In this document: positions 63,179 through 64,000 of the stretch, piece after piece
How positions within the stretch are numbered: the first letter of the stretch is position 1
Layout of the letters: each line of letters starts with the position of its first letter
Source of the DNA: Nodularia sphaerocarpa UHCC 0038
Lineage (GTDB): Bacteria > Cyanobacteriota > Cyanobacteriia > Cyanobacteriales > Nostocaceae
DNA: 64,000 nucleotides
NCBI RefSeq assembly: GCF_022376295.1
Contig: NZ_CP060140.1
Location: forward strand, 4,592,356-4,656,355
Reading direction: 5' to 3'
The notes under the pieces: model-generated
Databases searched by the model: none
The model's input: the letters and a program-made list of their open reading frames with translations, nothing else
Told to the model about the DNA's origin: nothing
Position numbers and translations under genes: made by a program

Positions 63179-63567
63179 GCTTTTTTCCTCCTCCGTGTCA
63201 CCCGGTGTACTTCGTACAAACCCTGTTCGTGGTATTTCAAAACAATGGTCTTGGGCGTAAAGGTAATCAAGAATATATCCAGGAATATCAGCCCTGGCGT
63301 GCGTTGAGGTTTAACTCGTTCCATGATTACATCTTCGTGTTTATGGGGACGGAAAATGATTTCAAATGCCTCAATATACGCCTGGGGAATGGCAACTATC
63401 ACCTCACCCAGCACACGTAACCAATCCCTTAAGGCTTCCGGGACTTTTTGACGACCGGGTAATAGAAGTGCGACGCTGACACCAATAATGATATTAGCCA
63501 GACTCACATCAGAGGTGAGCAAAAACCAAATAGTCAGTCGTAATATCAGATTCAGATGTCCAATCAT
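63175..63567 (-). CDS. mrpE: Mrp antiporter subunit E
   Basis: A 130-residue protein with membrane segments at the N-terminus (LNLILRLTIWFLLTSDVSLA, NIIIGVSVALLL) and the MnhE feature LGEVIVAIPQAYIEAFEIIF followed by a cytoplasmic region ending in the basic VTRRRKKA. Its last part includes FLDIFLITFTPKTIVLKYHE, where MrpE proteins have T-L-T-P-G-T. ATG 63567 overlaps the mrpD stop. Normal length is 150-180, so this one is slightly short. Confidence 0.82.
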   Translation of the reverse strand: MIGHLNLILRLTIWFLLTSDVSLANIIIGVSVALLLPGRQKVPEALRDWLRVLGEVIVAIPQAYIEAFEIIFRPHKHEDVIMERVKPQRTPGLIFLDIFLITFTPKTIVLKYHEQGLYEVHRVTRRRKKA

Positions 63568-64000
63568 GCTAATACCATCCCTAAGAGCAAAAGCAACATC
63601 AAACTCATCACCCCAATCAGATGCTCAAATTGCTCAAGTACACGGGGTAAATTGATCACTAACCGTTGAAAAATTAAAAAATGCGTCAACCAGCCAAAGC
63701 CAATAATGGCCAGTGCTTTCGTGATATTTGCCACAGTATACGCCTCGTAGTAAAGGCAACTTGAAATAATCAGCGCACTGAGTAATAGTATGATTGGTAG
63801 CCAAAAACCCGGTTTGACATCCTTGCCTTTTCCGTGGGGCAGAAAGATGAATTTGGCATAGACGATTGCGGTTCCTACCGCCCCAATATTCATGAAAATA
63901 ACTTGCCAAGGAAGTACATTTTTCAGCGTCAACATCTTCGCCCCAAAGCCAACTAGCAAGGGAAAACCCGATATTGAAAGACTACCCATGACAAGGGCAA
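63564..64000 (-). CDS. mrpD: Mrp antiporter subunit D, C-terminal part (runs off the right edge)
   Basis: The visible 145 codons are the C-terminus of a proton-conducting NuoM/MnhD-like subunit. They begin with ALVMGSLSISGFPLLVGFGA then KMLTLKNVLPW, the conserved G-S-L-S-I-x-G-x-P segment of the antiporter domain, followed by four or so membrane helices. No start is real inside the window: the open frame continues past 64,000. MrpD is a Na+/H+ translocating subunit. It is first of the visible genes in the operon. Confidence 0.82.
   Translation of the reverse strand, partial: ALVMGSLSISGFPLLVGFGAKMLTLKNVLPWQVIFMNIGAVGTAIVYAKFIFLPHGKGKDVKPGFWLPIILLLSALIISSCLYYEAYTVANITKALAIIGFGWLTHFLIFQRLVINLPRVLEQFEHLIGVMSLMLLLLLGMVLA

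Overview
The window comes from a filamentous, very probably heterocyst-forming cyanobacterium (Nostocales: Nostoc/Anabaena/Nodularia type). The evidence is dense GCGATCGC (HIP1) octamers, heptameric short tandem repeats of the STRR kind, palindromic interspersed repeats, a complete mycosporine-like amino acid (MAA) cluster, the sigC-furA-peptidoglycan-binding gene trio known from Anabaena, and a type V-K CRISPR-associated transposon.

Region 1 (1-25.9 kb, all + strand) is a large polysaccharide locus. It holds about a dozen GT2 and GT4 glycosyltransferases, five SAM methyltransferases (two FkbM-type), a DegT aminotransferase, a NeuD-type acetyltransferase, a Wzy-like membrane protein, an AsnB-type amidotransferase, a YdcF protein and a NodU-type carbamoyltransferase. 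Together they suit assembly and decoration (amino, acetyl, methyl, carbamoyl, perhaps amide) of an exported glycan. No flippase or Wza/Wzc export genes are seen, so the locus probably continues to the left. It shows decay: a homopolymer frameshift in the acetyltransferase, an aldo/keto reductase remnant, a DUF29 gene with a nonsense codon, and a duplicated glycosyltransferase tail.

Region 2 (26.3-33 kb) has four small conserved cyanobacterial genes and then, on the - strand, mysA-mysB-mysC-mysD. These make an MAA sunscreen from a sedoheptulose 7-phosphate-derived cyclitol, ending with a D-Ala-D-Ala-ligase-like MysD rather than an NRPS.

Region 3 (34,312-47,951) is a 13.6-kb type V-K CAST (Cas12k transposon) with near-identical TGT...ACA ends, repeated TnsB sites, tnsB, tnsC, tniQ, a cargo gene for a nuclease-NACHT protein, a MerR-type CvkR-like repressor, cas12k, a tracrRNA, a one-spacer array, and a separate truncated repeat with a 17-nt guide. 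That guide exactly matches the adjacent tRNA-Pro(CGG) gene beside a GTA PAM, and the transposon end lies 60 bp away, which is the expected RNA-guided homing geometry. The element is damaged. An ISKra4-type IS with 9-bp target duplications splits tniQ, an IS982-type IS sits between array and homing guide, and the outer flanks share no target duplication.

Region 4 (47.9-64 kb) is mostly core genome: tRNA-Pro, lipA, gpsA, sigC, furA, a peptidoglycan-binding protein, cobN (carrying three in-frame repeat insertions), a carotenoid-desaturase-like oxidoreductase, a lone glycosyltransferase and an Mrp Na+/H+ antiporter operon that runs off the right edge.
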